This document shows, one piece after another, positions 47,247 through 56,393 of a stretch of 64,000 nt of DNA. The first letter of the stretch is position 1; each line of letters starts with the position of its first letter. The notes beneath the pieces are model-generated. The model had not been told where the DNA came from. It searched no databases and worked only from the letters and a program-made list of their open reading frames with translations. The stretch is from the NCBI RefSeq assembly GCF_001245615.1, contig NZ_CWKH01000001.1, forward strand, positions 558,001-622,000. The letters are read 5' to 3'. The translations under genes were made by a program, and so were the position numbers. The DNA is from Mycolicibacterium neworleansense (GTDB taxonomy: Bacteria > Actinomycetota > Actinomycetes > Mycobacteriales > Mycobacteriaceae).

Positions 47247-48376
47247 CCGCGCGAGGCGCCGGGGTGCCGTTGGCAGAGGTGATCGCCGCGCTGGACGCGG
47301 CGTACCCGCCGCACCTGGCCCACGACTGGGATTCGGTGGGTCTGGTGTGTGGGGATCCCGGCGAACCGGTCGAATCGGTGACGATCGCGGTGGACGCGAC
47401 CGAGGCCGTGATCGAGGAGGTTCCCGAGCGCGGTCTGCTGCTCGCGCACCACCCGCTGCTGCTGCGCGGTGTGGACACCGTGGCGGCCGACACCGCCAAG
47501 GGCGCGCTGATCCACCGGCTGATCCGCACCGGGCGGGCCCTGTTCACCGCGCACACCAACGCCGATGCGGCCTCACCCGGCGTGTCCGACGCGCTGGCCG
47601 AGGCGCTGGGCCTGACCGTCGACGCGGTGCTGTCCCCGGCTGCGCCGGGCCCCGATCTGGACAAGTGGGTGGTGTTCGTACCGGCCGCGGACGCCACCAC
47701 GGTGCGAGAGGCGCTGTTCGACGCCGGTGCCGGGCGCATCGGCGACTACTCGCACTGCAGTTGGAGTGTGGCCGGAACCGGGCAGTTCCTGCCGCACGCC
47801 GGCGCGGCCCCGGCCATCGGCGAGGTGGGCACCGTCGAGCAGGTGGCCGAGGACCGGGTGGAGGTGATCGCGCCCGCGCGGCTGCGTGCGGCCATCCTGT
47901 CCGCACTGCGCTCCGCACATCCGTATGAGGAACCGGCCTTCGACATCTTCGCGCTGGCACCGATCCCCGGTGAGGTCGGAATCGGCCGGATCGGCGAGCT
48001 GGACCGACCGGTTCGGTTGTCGGAGTTCGCTTCCCGGGTACGCGCCGCGCTTCCGGCCACCTCGTGGGGAGTGCGAACCTCAGGTGATCCCGACGCCATG
48101 GTGTCGCGGGTCGCGGTGTGCGGGGGAGCCGGCGATTCCCTGCTGGGCACGGTGGCCCGGGCCGGCGTAGAGGCTTACGTCACATCGGATTTGCGGCACC
48201 ACCCGGCCGACGAGCACCGCCGGGCCTCACCGGTCGCGCTGATCGACGTGGCGCACTGGGCCACCGAATTCCCCTGGTGCGGCCAAGCTGCCGAAGTGCT
48301 GCGCGGGCAGTTCGGTGACGCCCTGAAGGTGCGGGTGTCGTCGGTACGCACCGACCCGTGGAACGTCGAGTGCTGA
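47243..48376 (+). CDS. Nif3-like dinuclear metal-binding protein (Rv2230c equivalent)
   Basis: A 377-residue NIF3/YqfO-type protein (often annotated GTP cyclohydrolase 1 type 2). Conserved metal ligands are in [25 protein letters not shown] and the C-terminal [12 protein letters not shown]; a central insertion domain (about residues 130-240, with [20 protein letters not shown] and [13 protein letters not shown]) is of the CutA-like type found in long Nif3 proteins. Biochemical role remains uncertain. ATG overlaps the cobC stop (ATGA). Confidence 0.93.
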   Translation: MTARGAGVPLAEVIAALDAAYPPHLAHDWDSVGLVCGDPGEPVESVTIAVDATEAVIEEVPERGLLLAHHPLLLRGVDTVAADTAKGALIHRLIRTGRALFTAHTNADAASPGVSDALAEALGLTVDAVLSPAAPGPDLDKWVVFVPAADATTVREALFDAGAGRIGDYSHCSWSVAGTGQFLPHAGAAPAIGEVGTVEQVAEDRVEVIAPARLRAAILSALRSAHPYEEPAFDIFALAPIPGEVGIGRIGELDRPVRLSEFASRVRAALPATSWGVRTSGDPDAMVSRVAVCGGAGDSLLGTVARAGVEAYVTSDLRHHPADEHRRASPVALIDVAHWATEFPWCGQAAEVLRGQFGDALKVRVSSVRTDPWNVEC

Positions 48377-48404
48377 TCGTTACCAACTACATGAAAGTCA
48401 GGGC

Positions 48405-49133
48405 ATGAAAGCCGAAGTAAAACAACAACGTTCGCTTCTCGCGCTGACCGAGGTCGATGCCGAACTCGGGCGTCTCGCGCACCGCGCCAAGAACCTGGCC
48501 GAACAGAAGAAGGTGGACGAGGCGCAGGCTGAGCACGCCGCGGCCAGCGACGGGGTGGGTGTCCTGGGCATCGCATTGGAAGACCTGGACGCCCAGGTGA
48601 CCAAGCTCGAGAGCGAGATCGACTCGGTGCGTCAGCGCGAGGACCGCGACCGTGGGTTGATCGACGGCGGCACGGTGGGCGCCAAACAGGTCGCCGAGAT
48701 CCAGCACGAACTGGAAACGTTGGAGCGCAGGCAAGCCAGCCTGGAGGACTCGCTGCTTGAGCTCATGGAACGGCGTGAGGAACTGTCCGGCCAGCAGGCC
48801 GAGGCGCTGCAACGCATCGATGACCTGCAGACCACCCTGTCGGCGGCGCAGCAGGCGCGCGATGCCGCACTGGTGGAGATCGACCAGGCCAAGCATCAAG
48901 CGGTGACCCGTCGCGACGGACTGGTGAGCGTCATCGATCCCGAACTCGTCGCCCTGTACGAACGGCTGCGGGCCCGCGGGGGTGCCGGCGCCGGGTTGCT
49001 GCAGGGCCGGCGCTGCGGTGCCTGCCGGATCGAGATCGACCGCGGCGAGAGCGCCCGCATCGCCGCCGCCGCCGAGGACGAGGTGTTGCGCTGCCCCGAG
49101 TGCGGGGCGATCCTCTTGCGGATCAAGCAGTGA
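48405..49133 (+). CDS. Coiled-coil protein with C4 zinc ribbon (Rv2229c equivalent)
   Basis: A 242-residue protein whose first about 180 residues form long charged coiled coils (LEDLDAQVTKLESEIDSVRQ, LELMERREELSGQQAEALQ) and whose C-terminus is a zinc ribbon: RRCGACRIEID and LRCPECGAILL provide four Cys. This CT398-like family is thought to bind nucleic acid or act as a scaffold; function not established. Stop overlaps the RNase H/phosphatase gene by 4 bases. Confidence 0.92.
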   Translation: MKAEVKQQRSLLALTEVDAELGRLAHRAKNLAEQKKVDEAQAEHAAASDGVGVLGIALEDLDAQVTKLESEIDSVRQREDRDRGLIDGGTVGAKQVAEIQHELETLERRQASLEDSLLELMERREELSGQQAEALQRIDDLQTTLSAAQQARDAALVEIDQAKHQAVTRRDGLVSVIDPELVALYERLRARGGAGAGLLQGRRCGACRIEIDRGESARIAAAAEDEVLRCPECGAILLRIKQ

Positions 49134-50227
49134 AGGTTCTGGTCGAAGCCGATGGCGGTTCCCGGGGCAACCCCGGACCGGCGGGCTACGGCGCGGTCGT
49201 GTTCGATGCCGAGCACGCCGCCGTGCTGGCCGAACGCAAAGAGGCGATCGGCCGGACCACCAACAACGTCGCCGAATACCGGGGCCTGATCGCGGGTCTG
49301 GAGGCAGCCGCCGACCTGGGCGCCGACGAGGTGGCGGTGTCGATGGATTCCAAGCTCGTGACCGAACAGATGGCGGGACGCTGGAAGGTCAAACATCCCG
49401 ACCTGATCGAACTGCAGCGCCGGGCCGCTGATCTGGCCGCGGGGTTCGACCGGGTGAGCTACACCTGGATTCCGCGCGCCCGCAACAGTCAAGCCGACCG
49501 GCTGGCCAACGAGGCCATGGACGCGGCCGCGGGCATCGTCAGCGGGGACCCCGCCGCGGAACCCGTCGAAGCCGAGAAGCCCACGCTGTCGGCACCCGGC
49601 TGGACCGGTGCCACCGGAGCTCCCACCAGGCTGCTGCTGTTGCGTCACGGCCAGACCGAATTGTCCGTGGCGCGGCGGTATTCGGGCCGCGGGAACCCCG
49701 CGCTCACCGAGGAGGGCCGCAAGCAGGCCGACGCCGCCGCACGGTATCTGGGGGCGCGCGGCGGTATCGCCGCGGTGGTCACCTCGCCGCTGGAGCGGGC
49801 ATACGAGACGGCCACGGCGGCAGCCAAGACGCTCGGTGTCGACGTCCGTGTCGACGATGACCTGATCGAGACAGACTTCGGTCAGTGGGAGGGGCTGACG
49901 TTCGCCGAAGCCGCGCAACGGGATCCGGAACTGCACCGGCGCTGGCTGCGCGACACCAGCGTCGAGCCGCCCGGCGGGGAGAGCTTCGATGCGGTGGCCC
50001 ACCGGGTCCTTCGCGCGCGTGACCGGATCATCGACGAGTACGGTGCGGCAACGGTTCTGGTGGTCTCACACGTCACCCCGATCAAGACCATCCTGCGGCT
50101 GGCGCTCGATGCCGGCGAGGGCATCCTGTACCGGCTGCATCTGGATTTGGCATCCCTGTCCATCGCCGAGTTCTACGCCGACGGCGGGTCTTCGGTGCGG
50201 CTGGTGAACCAGACCGCCTACCTGTAG
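49130..50227 (+). CDS. Bifunctional RNase HI / acid phosphatase (Rv2228c equivalent)
   Basis: A 365-residue fusion. The N-terminal RNase HI domain (about 1-135) shows the acidic active site: VEADGGSRGNPGPAGYGAV, NNVAEYRGL, SMDSKLV and NSQADRLANEA. After a linker, a histidine phosphatase domain (about 165-365) has LLRHGQTELS with the nucleophile His and VVSHVTPIKT with the second His. The M. tuberculosis homologue has RNase H and CobC-like alpha-ribazole phosphatase activities. Start GTG at 49130 overlaps the upstream stop (GTGA). Confidence 0.95.
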   Translation: MKVLVEADGGSRGNPGPAGYGAVVFDAEHAAVLAERKEAIGRTTNNVAEYRGLIAGLEAAADLGADEVAVSMDSKLVTEQMAGRWKVKHPDLIELQRRAADLAAGFDRVSYTWIPRARNSQADRLANEAMDAAAGIVSGDPAAEPVEAEKPTLSAPGWTGATGAPTRLLLLRHGQTELSVARRYSGRGNPALTEEGRKQADAAARYLGARGGIAAVVTSPLERAYETATAAAKTLGVDVRVDDDLIETDFGQWEGLTFAEAAQRDPELHRRWLRDTSVEPPGGESFDAVAHRVLRARDRIIDEYGAATVLVVSHVTPIKTILRLALDAGEGILYRLHLDLASLSIAEFYADGGSSVRLVNQTAYL

Positions 50228-50228
50228 G

Positions 50229-50810
50229 TCACGCGTGCAGATGCAACTGTTCGCCGTGCGGGCCGAAGATGGTGATGGCCTCGACGGCTTTGTCGACGAC
50301 GCCGAACCAGTGCGGTGTCCAGGTTGAGAACTCCACGGCCTCACCGGGATTGACCACGAAGTCCTGCTCACCCAGGATCAGGCGCAGTTGTCCGGACAGC
50401 ACGTACATCCAGTCACGTCCCTCGTGCACGGGGAATTCGGCGGGCGGCTTGCGTCGCTTCGGGCTGATCCGGATCTTGTAGGCATGCAGCCCCGCCGCCG
50501 GACCCTGGCGGGTCAGCGGCCAGTACGTGATGTCGTGGTGGGTATGTGAGGCGCCGGTGACCCTGGGGTCCTCGGCCTGCGGCGCGCGCAAGAGCTCGTC
50601 GGTGGTCACCGATAGTGCGGCGGCCAGCCGGGGAAGGTGATCCAGGGCCAGCCGGCGCTTGCCCGATTCCAGCCGGCTCAACGTCGAGACATCGATCTGT
50701 GCGCGGCGGGCGACGTCTTCGAGGGTGAGCCCACGTTGGGCCCGTAACTCACGCAGGCGGCTCCGGACCAGGGCGTCGATGTCGGCGGGCTCCTCTGCTT
50801 TTGCCTCCAT
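50229..50810 (-). CDS. XRE family regulator with C-terminal cupin domain
   Basis: A 193-residue regulator: residues about 13-68 are an XRE/Cro helix-turn-helix (LRAQRGLTLEDVARRAQIDV and STLSRLESGKRRL), and residues about 110-185 form a cupin_2 barrel (EGRDWMYVLSGQLRLILGEQ, then EAVEFSTWTPHWF) that would bind a small ligand. Ends 2 bases after the RNase H gene stop on the opposite strand. Divergent from a thioredoxin-reductase-like gene; a strong inverted repeat covers its start codon, suggesting autoregulation. Confidence 0.92.
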   Translation of the reverse strand: MEAKAEEPADIDALVRSRLRELRAQRGLTLEDVARRAQIDVSTLSRLESGKRRLALDHLPRLAAALSVTTDELLRAPQAEDPRVTGASHTHHDITYWPLTRQGPAAGLHAYKIRISPKRRKPPAEFPVHEGRDWMYVLSGQLRLILGEQDFVVNPGEAVEFSTWTPHWFGVVDKAVEAITIFGPHGEQLHLHA

Positions 50811-50838
50811 GGCAAATTAGCTTGGCACTTTGCCATGG
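50807..50838. promoter_or_regulatory. Inverted repeat over the XRE-cupin start, candidate operator
   Basis: CCATGGCAAA (50807-50816) and TTTGCCATGG (50829-50838) are a perfect 10-base inverted repeat with a 12-base spacer that includes a further TTGGCA box. The left arm contains the start codon of the XRE-cupin gene and the whole site lies between it and the divergent oxidoreductase gene (50859). Ideal position for autorepression. Confidence 0.6.
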
Positions 50839-50858
50839 GATTGGGCAAGCTCGAAGGC

Positions 50859-51758
50859 ATGGAAAATGTTTGGGATTGCGTCATCGTGGGTGGCGGCGCG
50901 GCCGGCCTGAGTGCGGCGCTGGTACTGGGCCGGGCCCGTCGGCGCGTACTTGTCGTCGACGCGGGGAATCAGAGCAACCTGGCCGCACACGGAATCGGCG
51001 GCCTGCTGGGCAGTGACGGTCGTCCACCTGCCGAGCTCTATGCGGCAGGCCGTGCGGAGCTGGCCGCATACCCGACGGTCGAGGTGCGCACCGGTGAAGT
51101 GGTTCGCGGGGAGCCGGGATTCAGCCTCGAGCTGGCCGACGGTACCCGTGAGCGGGCCAGGACAGTGCTGCTGGCAACCGGGATGCAATACCGGGCGCCG
51201 GACATCGCCGGGCTCGAAGAACTCTGGGGCGCTTCGGTTTTCCACTGCCCCTTCTGCCACGGCTGGGAGTTGCGCGATGCGCCGGTCGCTGTGATCGCCC
51301 AAGGCGACCGTGCGGTGCACTCGGCGTTGATGATGCGCGGCTGGACCGAGGATCTGGTGGTACTCACCAACGGTGACGGCGGGCTCGACGACACACAGGT
51401 CAAGCAGTTGGACGCGGCCGGAATCGGTGTCGACGCGCGATCGATCGCCCGGTTCGTCTCCGGCGACGGAGAATTGGAGGCCGTCGAATTCACCGACGGC
51501 ACCCGGCTGGCCCGGCGCGGTGCGCTCGTCGCTGCCACGCTGCACCAGCGCTCACCGCTGGCGGCGCAACTCGGCGCCGTGTCGGCGCCCGGGCAAAGCG
51601 GGGCCGTGGGGTGGCGTCGGAGGTCGCGCTGGCCCGCCATGATTCGCCCACGTGCGGCAACCGGCATCTCGGGTTCGCCAAGGCGCTGGTCCATGAGATG
51701 CCGCATACGTTGTCGGCGCTCGAATCCGGTGTGTTGTCGGAATGGCGGGCGACCTTGA
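50859..51758 (+). CDS. Thioredoxin-reductase-like FAD/NAD(P) oxidoreductase, 3' end replaced
   Basis: FAD oxidoreductase of the thioredoxin reductase fold. Seen: VIVGGGAAGLSAALVLGRAR (FAD), LLATGMQYRAPDIAG, the redox pair in VFHCPFCHGWE (CPFC) and part of the NADPH domain. The real homology stops at about residue 245 (SPLAAQLGAVSA). The remaining 50 or so residues (GWRRRSRWPAMIRPRAAT) are out-of-frame reading of the HNH gene, and the expected C-terminal FAD-binding block (GVFAAGDV-like) is missing. The enzyme is probably non-functional as assembled. ATG at 50859 is preferred (GAAGG upstream); 50835 is in frame. Divergent from the XRE-cupin regulator. Confidence 0.8.
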   Translation: MENVWDCVIVGGGAAGLSAALVLGRARRRVLVVDAGNQSNLAAHGIGGLLGSDGRPPAELYAAGRAELAAYPTVEVRTGEVVRGEPGFSLELADGTRERARTVLLATGMQYRAPDIAGLEELWGASVFHCPFCHGWELRDAPVAVIAQGDRAVHSALMMRGWTEDLVVLTNGDGGLDDTQVKQLDAAGIGVDARSIARFVSGDGELEAVEFTDGTRLARRGALVAATLHQRSPLAAQLGAVSAPGQSGAVGWRRRSRWPAMIRPRAATGISGSPRRWSMRCRIRCRRSNPVCCRNGGRP

Positions 51759-52705
51759 TCGTGAAGGAGTCGGCGTGCCTGACGGTCGAGGATCGGCGCG
51801 CGCTGGATGCCGAGATGTGCGCCGACGTGACGAAGCTCGACGGCATGGGAAACAAGCGGATTGAGGCTGAAGCCAAGAAGATCGCCTACCGCCTGGATCC
51901 GCAAGCCGTCGTCGAACGGGCAGCGAAGGCGGCAGAGGATCGCGACGTCTGGATCCGGCCGGCACCGGACTGCATGGCCCGGCTGACAGTGTTGTTGCCG
52001 ATGCCGAAGGGCGTCGGCGTGTACGCGGCGCTGAAGCGGACTGCTGATACGACGTTCGACGGCCGGACCCGCGGCCAGGTAATGGCCGATACCGTGGCGG
52101 AGCGGGTGACCGGCCGCCCCGCCGACGTGCCCGAGCCGGTGGCAGTCAACTTGCTGATGTCCGACCAGACCCTGTTGGCCGACGATGAGAATCCGGCCGT
52201 GGTCGAAGGATACGGACCGGTGCCCGCGGCGGTGGCCCGCAACCTGGTGAGTGACGCAGTCGCCGACGAGCGGTCGCGGGCGACGTTGCGGCGGCTTTAC
52301 CGGCATCCGGTATCGGGCGCATTGGCGGCGATGGAGTCGCGGTCGCGACTGTTCCCCAAGGCGCTGGCCTTGTTCATCGGATTGCGGGACCAGACCTGCC
52401 GGACCCCGTACTGCGATGCGCCGATCCGGCATCACGAGCACGCGCGGCCTCATGCCGGCGGCGGCCCGACCAGTGCGCTCAACGGCCTAGGGGAGTGCGA
52501 ACGCTGCAATTACGTCAAAGAATCACCTGGGTGGGCGGTGACGGCGAGTGACGAAAATGGTGTCCACACGGCCGAGTTCGTCACTCCGACTGGGGCGATC
52601 TACCGCTCTACCGCCCCGCCGCCACCCGGCTCCATCGAGAAATACGAGAGCGTGACCGAGCTGCAGGTCGCGATCGAGTTCGCCCGATGCGCGCCCGCGG
52701 CTTAG
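51611..52705 (+). CDS. DUF222/HNH endonuclease domain protein (REP13E12-type), 5' truncated
   Basis: A 364-residue remnant of a DUF222 protein with C-terminal HNH nuclease-like domain. The DUF222 part has SEVALARHDSPTCGNRHLGF and RLDPQAVVERAAKAAEDRDV; the HNH part has CRTPYCDAPIRHHEHARPHA and LGECERCNYVKESPGW. Proteins of this type usually carry an additional N-terminal segment before SEVALAR; in the same frame the sequence ARAKRGRG upstream of the GTG at 51611 still looks like this family, so the truncation point is near 51580-51595. Such genes belong to the repetitive REP13E12-type family in mycobacteria. Overlaps the out-of-frame tail of the oxidoreductase gene. Confidence 0.8.
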   Translation: MASEVALARHDSPTCGNRHLGFAKALVHEMPHTLSALESGVLSEWRATLIVKESACLTVEDRRALDAEMCADVTKLDGMGNKRIEAEAKKIAYRLDPQAVVERAAKAAEDRDVWIRPAPDCMARLTVLLPMPKGVGVYAALKRTADTTFDGRTRGQVMADTVAERVTGRPADVPEPVAVNLLMSDQTLLADDENPAVVEGYGPVPAAVARNLVSDAVADERSRATLRRLYRHPVSGALAAMESRSRLFPKALALFIGLRDQTCRTPYCDAPIRHHEHARPHAGGGPTSALNGLGECERCNYVKESPGWAVTASDENGVHTAEFVTPTGAIYRSTAPPPPGSIEKYESVTELQVAIEFARCAPAA

Positions 52706-52713
52706 TGGGTGGC

Positions 52714-53133
52714 TCAGTCGGTGCGCTGGGTCAACCGGATGCTGTTGCCCGACGGGTCACGAAAACCCGAGTCGATGCCGTAGGGCATCTGGTTCGGCGG
52801 CTCGGTGAACTCCACGCCCCGGGCGCTGAGCTCCTCGTAACTCTTCTGGCAATCGTCGGTGGTCAGAAACACCGTGCCCGCGAAGCCTTTTGCGGTCAGA
52901 TCCAGCACCTGCCCGCGGGTCTGCTCATCCATCACGGGCTCGCCCGGCACGGCCATCAACACGATGCCCACGTCGTCCTGCCCCGGCGGGCCGACCGTCA
53001 CCCACCGGAACGCGCCCATCTCCTCCGGGAACGAAACATCCTCGCGCACTTCCATTCCCACCTTCTCGGTCCAGAACTTCAGCGCGACTTCCTGGTCGTG
53101 AACCCACAGGTGGGTGTATGCGATTTTCATCAT
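52714..53133 (-). CDS. VOC family (glyoxalase/bleomycin-resistance-like) protein
   Basis: A 139-residue VOC-fold protein: KIAYTHLWVHDQEVALKFWTE at the N-terminus and GFRDPSGNSIRLTQ at the end, with a second half beginning GTVFLTTDDCQKSYEELSAR. The first strand contributes a His and the C-terminal region a metal-type position often found as E or N. Likely binds a small molecule or metal; substrate unknown. Starts 10 bases after the AraC-type regulator gene, so the pair is probably one operon. Confidence 0.88.
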   Translation of the reverse strand: MMKIAYTHLWVHDQEVALKFWTEKVGMEVREDVSFPEEMGAFRWVTVGPPGQDDVGIVLMAVPGEPVMDEQTRGQVLDLTAKGFAGTVFLTTDDCQKSYEELSARGVEFTEPPNQMPYGIDSGFRDPSGNSIRLTQRTD

Positions 53134-53142
53134 GAGTCGACG

Positions 53143-53595
53143 CTACGTCCGGTCCGGGCCGGACGTCTTCTCCGTTTGTGCTGTCTTGGTTCGTCCCGAA
53201 AGGGGACGTCGGGTGTCGCGCGCCAGAATGCAGCTGGGCACCGGCGCGCGCAGCACGGCCGGCGGCAGGCTCGCCCGGTAGGCCGCCGGTGGCTTGCCGT
53301 ACACCCGGGCGAAGTTCGTGGTGAACGAACCGACGCTGTGCAGGCCCACCATCACGCAGATGTCGGCGACCGAGCGGTCGGTGTTGCGCAGCAGGGCCGC
53401 GGCCCGCTCGAGGCGCCGGCTCTGCAGGTACGCCCGAGGCGACTCACCGAACGTGCGGGTGAACATCCGGCTGAAGTGGGCCCGCGACAATCCGGCGGCA
53501 TCCGCCAGGTCGTCCACGGTGATCGGATCCGCGTAACGGGCGTCCGCGAGGTCCTTCGCGCGGAGCAAATATCGTGCCGGTGGCACCTGTGCCAT
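53143..53595 (-). CDS. AraC family transcriptional regulator
   Basis: A 150-residue small AraC-type regulator made up mainly of the DNA-binding domain: ITVDDLADAAGLSRAHFSRMF and the second helix-turn-helix SVADICVMVGLHSVGSFTTN, followed by a disordered basic tail (RDTRRPLSGRTKTAQTEK). No effector domain is present, as in some MarA/SoxS-like proteins. ATG at 53595; a longer frame would run into the rnpB gene. Upstream of and co-directional with the VOC protein gene. Confidence 0.88.
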   Translation of the reverse strand: MAQVPPARYLLRAKDLADARYADPITVDDLADAAGLSRAHFSRMFTRTFGESPRAYLQSRRLERAAALLRNTDRSVADICVMVGLHSVGSFTTNFARVYGKPPAAYRASLPPAVLRAPVPSCILARDTRRPLSGRTKTAQTEKTSGPDRT

Positions 53596-53618
53596 GGAAA
53601 TGAGAGTACGGTGATCAG

Positions 53619-54018
<400 letters not shown>

Positions 54019-54027
54019 CCAGCCCGC

Positions 54028-55524
54028 CTAGTGGGCCTTGCGGACCGCCTTGTCCAGCTTCTTGAGCGCATCCTGCAGCAGTGCCCGCGACTGCTGGGCA
54101 GTGTCGTGCTCCTGTTGATACAGCAGCCCGTAGGTGAAGGTGTCCTCGCCGGCGGCATGCGCGGCGTCAGCCTGGGTGCTCAGATGCGCCTTGCTCACCA
54201 CGCTGTCCTGGTGTTCGCCCAGCAGCGTCTGGATGTACTTGGCGCGATCGGACACCTTGTCTGCCCCGGTGGCCGCGGCCGTATAACGAAGCCGCTTGGC
54301 GCCCTTACGGATTCGATGCAACGCCTCATCCTTCTCCTCGGCGCTGGCCTCGGCATCGGTGTCGGCCGCCGCAGCCGTCTTGGCCGCCTTGCGAACCCGC
54401 TTGTACGCGGAGTCGATGCTCACCGAAGACTTTGCACCGTCCGCGGATTCGGGCTGCTCGGCCTTGACCAACTCCTCGAGCGCATCCAGCAGCCGGAAGT
54501 AGCGCTGCGAGCGCATCGCCAACAGGGACCGCCGCCAGCCCGCCGTATAGCGGCGGTTGGCGCCCTCGACCAGTCGCTGGCGCACCGGGCCGCGGATCAG
54601 CTCGGCAGGCATCTCGTCGAGCGCGTGCTGATAGCGCTCGGCCAGCACCTCGGCATCACGCGCCACACCCAGTACCGCGGCCAGCGCGCGCAATTCGTCG
54701 AGCACCCAGCCGTCGTCGTCGAGCCCGAAGGCGCCCTTCGACTCCTGCAGCAGACTGCGGATCTTGCGGGTGGTCACCCGCATCTGATGCACCGAGTCGT
54801 AGGCGTCGGCGCGCACCGCACGGTCCCACACCAGCAACGCCTCGATCTGCTCGGCGATCGCCCGATGCACCGGATCGGCCGGGGGAGTCGGCGCCGGCGC
54901 CTCATCGGTGCCGAGCACCTTGGCCAGCTTCGAACCGTGCCCGGCCGGGGCCGCGCCGGCATCGGCGAGCCGGTTCGACAACCGATCCAGCAGATCGTCG
55001 GGCACGTCGGCGGTGAGCAGCTCCAGCTCCCACTCCCGCCAGCTCTGCTCGGCATCCTGACCGGTGGCCGATGCGGTGACCCGGTCATCGCAGAACTCGG
55101 CGAGGGCGTCGCCGTCGGCCCCCTGCAGCACCGCCACGCTGCGCTGCGTGCTGATCCGGGCCACCGGGGACAGCGGACGGTCCCGGACGATCGCCAGCAC
55201 GACGTCCTTCAGATCCTCGGGGACGGTGTCGGTAGCCGAGCCCAGCGGGGTGCGGACCTCGGTGCGGGTATCGACCCCGGCCGGAAGCTTGAGGTGCCAA
55301 CCCGCGTCGCTGCCGCCGGTGCGGCGCCGCAACGTGATGCGGTGCGCGGCAAGGTCACGATCCGGGGTGTCGAAATACACCGCGTCCAGATGCTGGGTTT
55401 CCGTACGCGCCACCTCGGCGACGGCCGACAATCCCTCGAACGACGGTGAGACGGTGGCTTCGGTGACCGCGAACTTTCGTTCGATTTCGGTGTACCTCGC
55501 GGTTTTGGATTTGCCGGGGGCCAT
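54028..55524 (-). CDS. CYTH and CHAD domain protein (Rv2226 equivalent)
   Basis: A 498-residue fusion of a CYTH triphosphatase-like domain (about 1-200; EIERKFAV signature near residue 13, then LRRRTGGSDAGWHLKL) and a CHAD helical domain (about 215-498; VHQMRVTTRKIRSLL, RDAEVLAERYQHAL, HRIRKGAKRLRY). CYTH proteins hydrolyse triphosphates or bind polyphosphate, and CHAD binds polyphosphate through conserved His residues; a polyphosphate-related role is inferred. ATG at 55524 has AAGGTG upstream. Position matches Rv2226. Its stop is 10 bases from rnpB. Confidence 0.93.
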   Translation of the reverse strand: MAPGKSKTARYTEIERKFAVTEATVSPSFEGLSAVAEVARTETQHLDAVYFDTPDRDLAAHRITLRRRTGGSDAGWHLKLPAGVDTRTEVRTPLGSATDTVPEDLKDVVLAIVRDRPLSPVARISTQRSVAVLQGADGDALAEFCDDRVTASATGQDAEQSWREWELELLTADVPDDLLDRLSNRLADAGAAPAGHGSKLAKVLGTDEAPAPTPPADPVHRAIAEQIEALLVWDRAVRADAYDSVHQMRVTTRKIRSLLQESKGAFGLDDDGWVLDELRALAAVLGVARDAEVLAERYQHALDEMPAELIRGPVRQRLVEGANRRYTAGWRRSLLAMRSQRYFRLLDALEELVKAEQPESADGAKSSVSIDSAYKRVRKAAKTAAAADTDAEASAEEKDEALHRIRKGAKRLRYTAAATGADKVSDRAKYIQTLLGEHQDSVVSKAHLSTQADAAHAAGEDTFTYGLLYQQEHDTAQQSRALLQDALKKLDKAVRKAH

Positions 55525-55684
55525 AGTCACCTTCGCTGTGCACCGGAGGCGGATCGGATGGCACCAGCGTGCCATATCCGGATGGATGCCACGACCGGTG
55601 TCATGGTCACAGCAGCATCAAGACTTGGTGCTCGCGTCACCGCGCTGCCGGTCACCTCGACCCGCGTCTCCTAGTGTTGCTGAC

Positions 55685-56383
55685 ATGGGGCCTGACAGGA
55701 CGCCGGCGAGCGCCACCGCCGGGCGCGGACGTCCGCGGCTGGAGCGGCCGCGCCGGCCGGGCACGACCGCCCGTGAGCAGATCCTCGACGCGGCCGCCGA
55801 GCTGTTCACCACCCACGGGTACGCCAGCACCTCGACCCGGCGCATCGCCGACGAGGTCGGGGTGCGACAGGCCTCGCTGTATCACCATTTCGGCACCAAG
55901 GACGACATTCTCGACGCGTTGCTGGCCGACACCGTCGACGATGCGCTGCGGCTGGGCGCCGAGCTGATCGACAGCGCGGGGCCGGCGGCACAGCACTTGC
56001 ACACGCTCGTCGTCGCCGATGCGCACCAACTGTGCGCGGGCCGCTGGAATCTGGGGGCCCTGTACCTGTTACCCGAGCTGCGCACCGACCGGTTCGAACC
56101 GTTCCGGCGCCGACGCGCCGAGCTTCGCGAGGTGTATCGGAAGCTGTCGGAGGCGGTGATCGCCGAATGTGCCGGCCAGCCCGATGCCGCCGACCTGCCG
56201 TTCCGGTTGGTGGAGTCGGTGGTCAACAGCCGCTCCGACGATGTCGAGGGCTCGCCGGCGCAGCCATGGGTGATCGGGGAGGGTGCGCTGCGGATCCTCG
56301 GATTCCATGGTGACTTCGCTCCACTGGTGACAGCCACCGCGGCCCGGCTGGGGGTTCGACCACCGAAAACCCCGGCCCGCTAG
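55685..56383 (+). CDS. TetR family transcriptional regulator
   Basis: A 232-residue TetR regulator with a basic N-terminal arm (GRGRPRLERPRRPG) and helix-turn-helix FTTHGYASTSTRRIADEVGVR then QASLYHHFGTKDDILDALL (about residues 45-80). ATG at 55685. Located between the CYTH/CHAD gene and an enoyl-CoA hydratase gene starting 10 bases downstream, which it probably co-occurs with on one transcript; likely senses an acyl-CoA or fatty acid. Not at this position in M. tuberculosis as far as I recall. Confidence 0.9.
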   Translation: MGPDRTPASATAGRGRPRLERPRRPGTTAREQILDAAAELFTTHGYASTSTRRIADEVGVRQASLYHHFGTKDDILDALLADTVDDALRLGAELIDSAGPAAQHLHTLVVADAHQLCAGRWNLGALYLLPELRTDRFEPFRRRRAELREVYRKLSEAVIAECAGQPDAADLPFRLVESVVNSRSDDVEGSPAQPWVIGEGALRILGFHGDFAPLVTATAARLGVRPPKTPAR

Positions 56384-56393
56384 AGTTCGGGCC

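Noticed and set aside
51611..52705. A prophage or integrative element marked by the HNH endonuclease
   Set aside because: No integrase, phage structural genes, attachment repeats or tRNA nearby; DUF222/HNH genes are common dispersed mycobacterial repeats.
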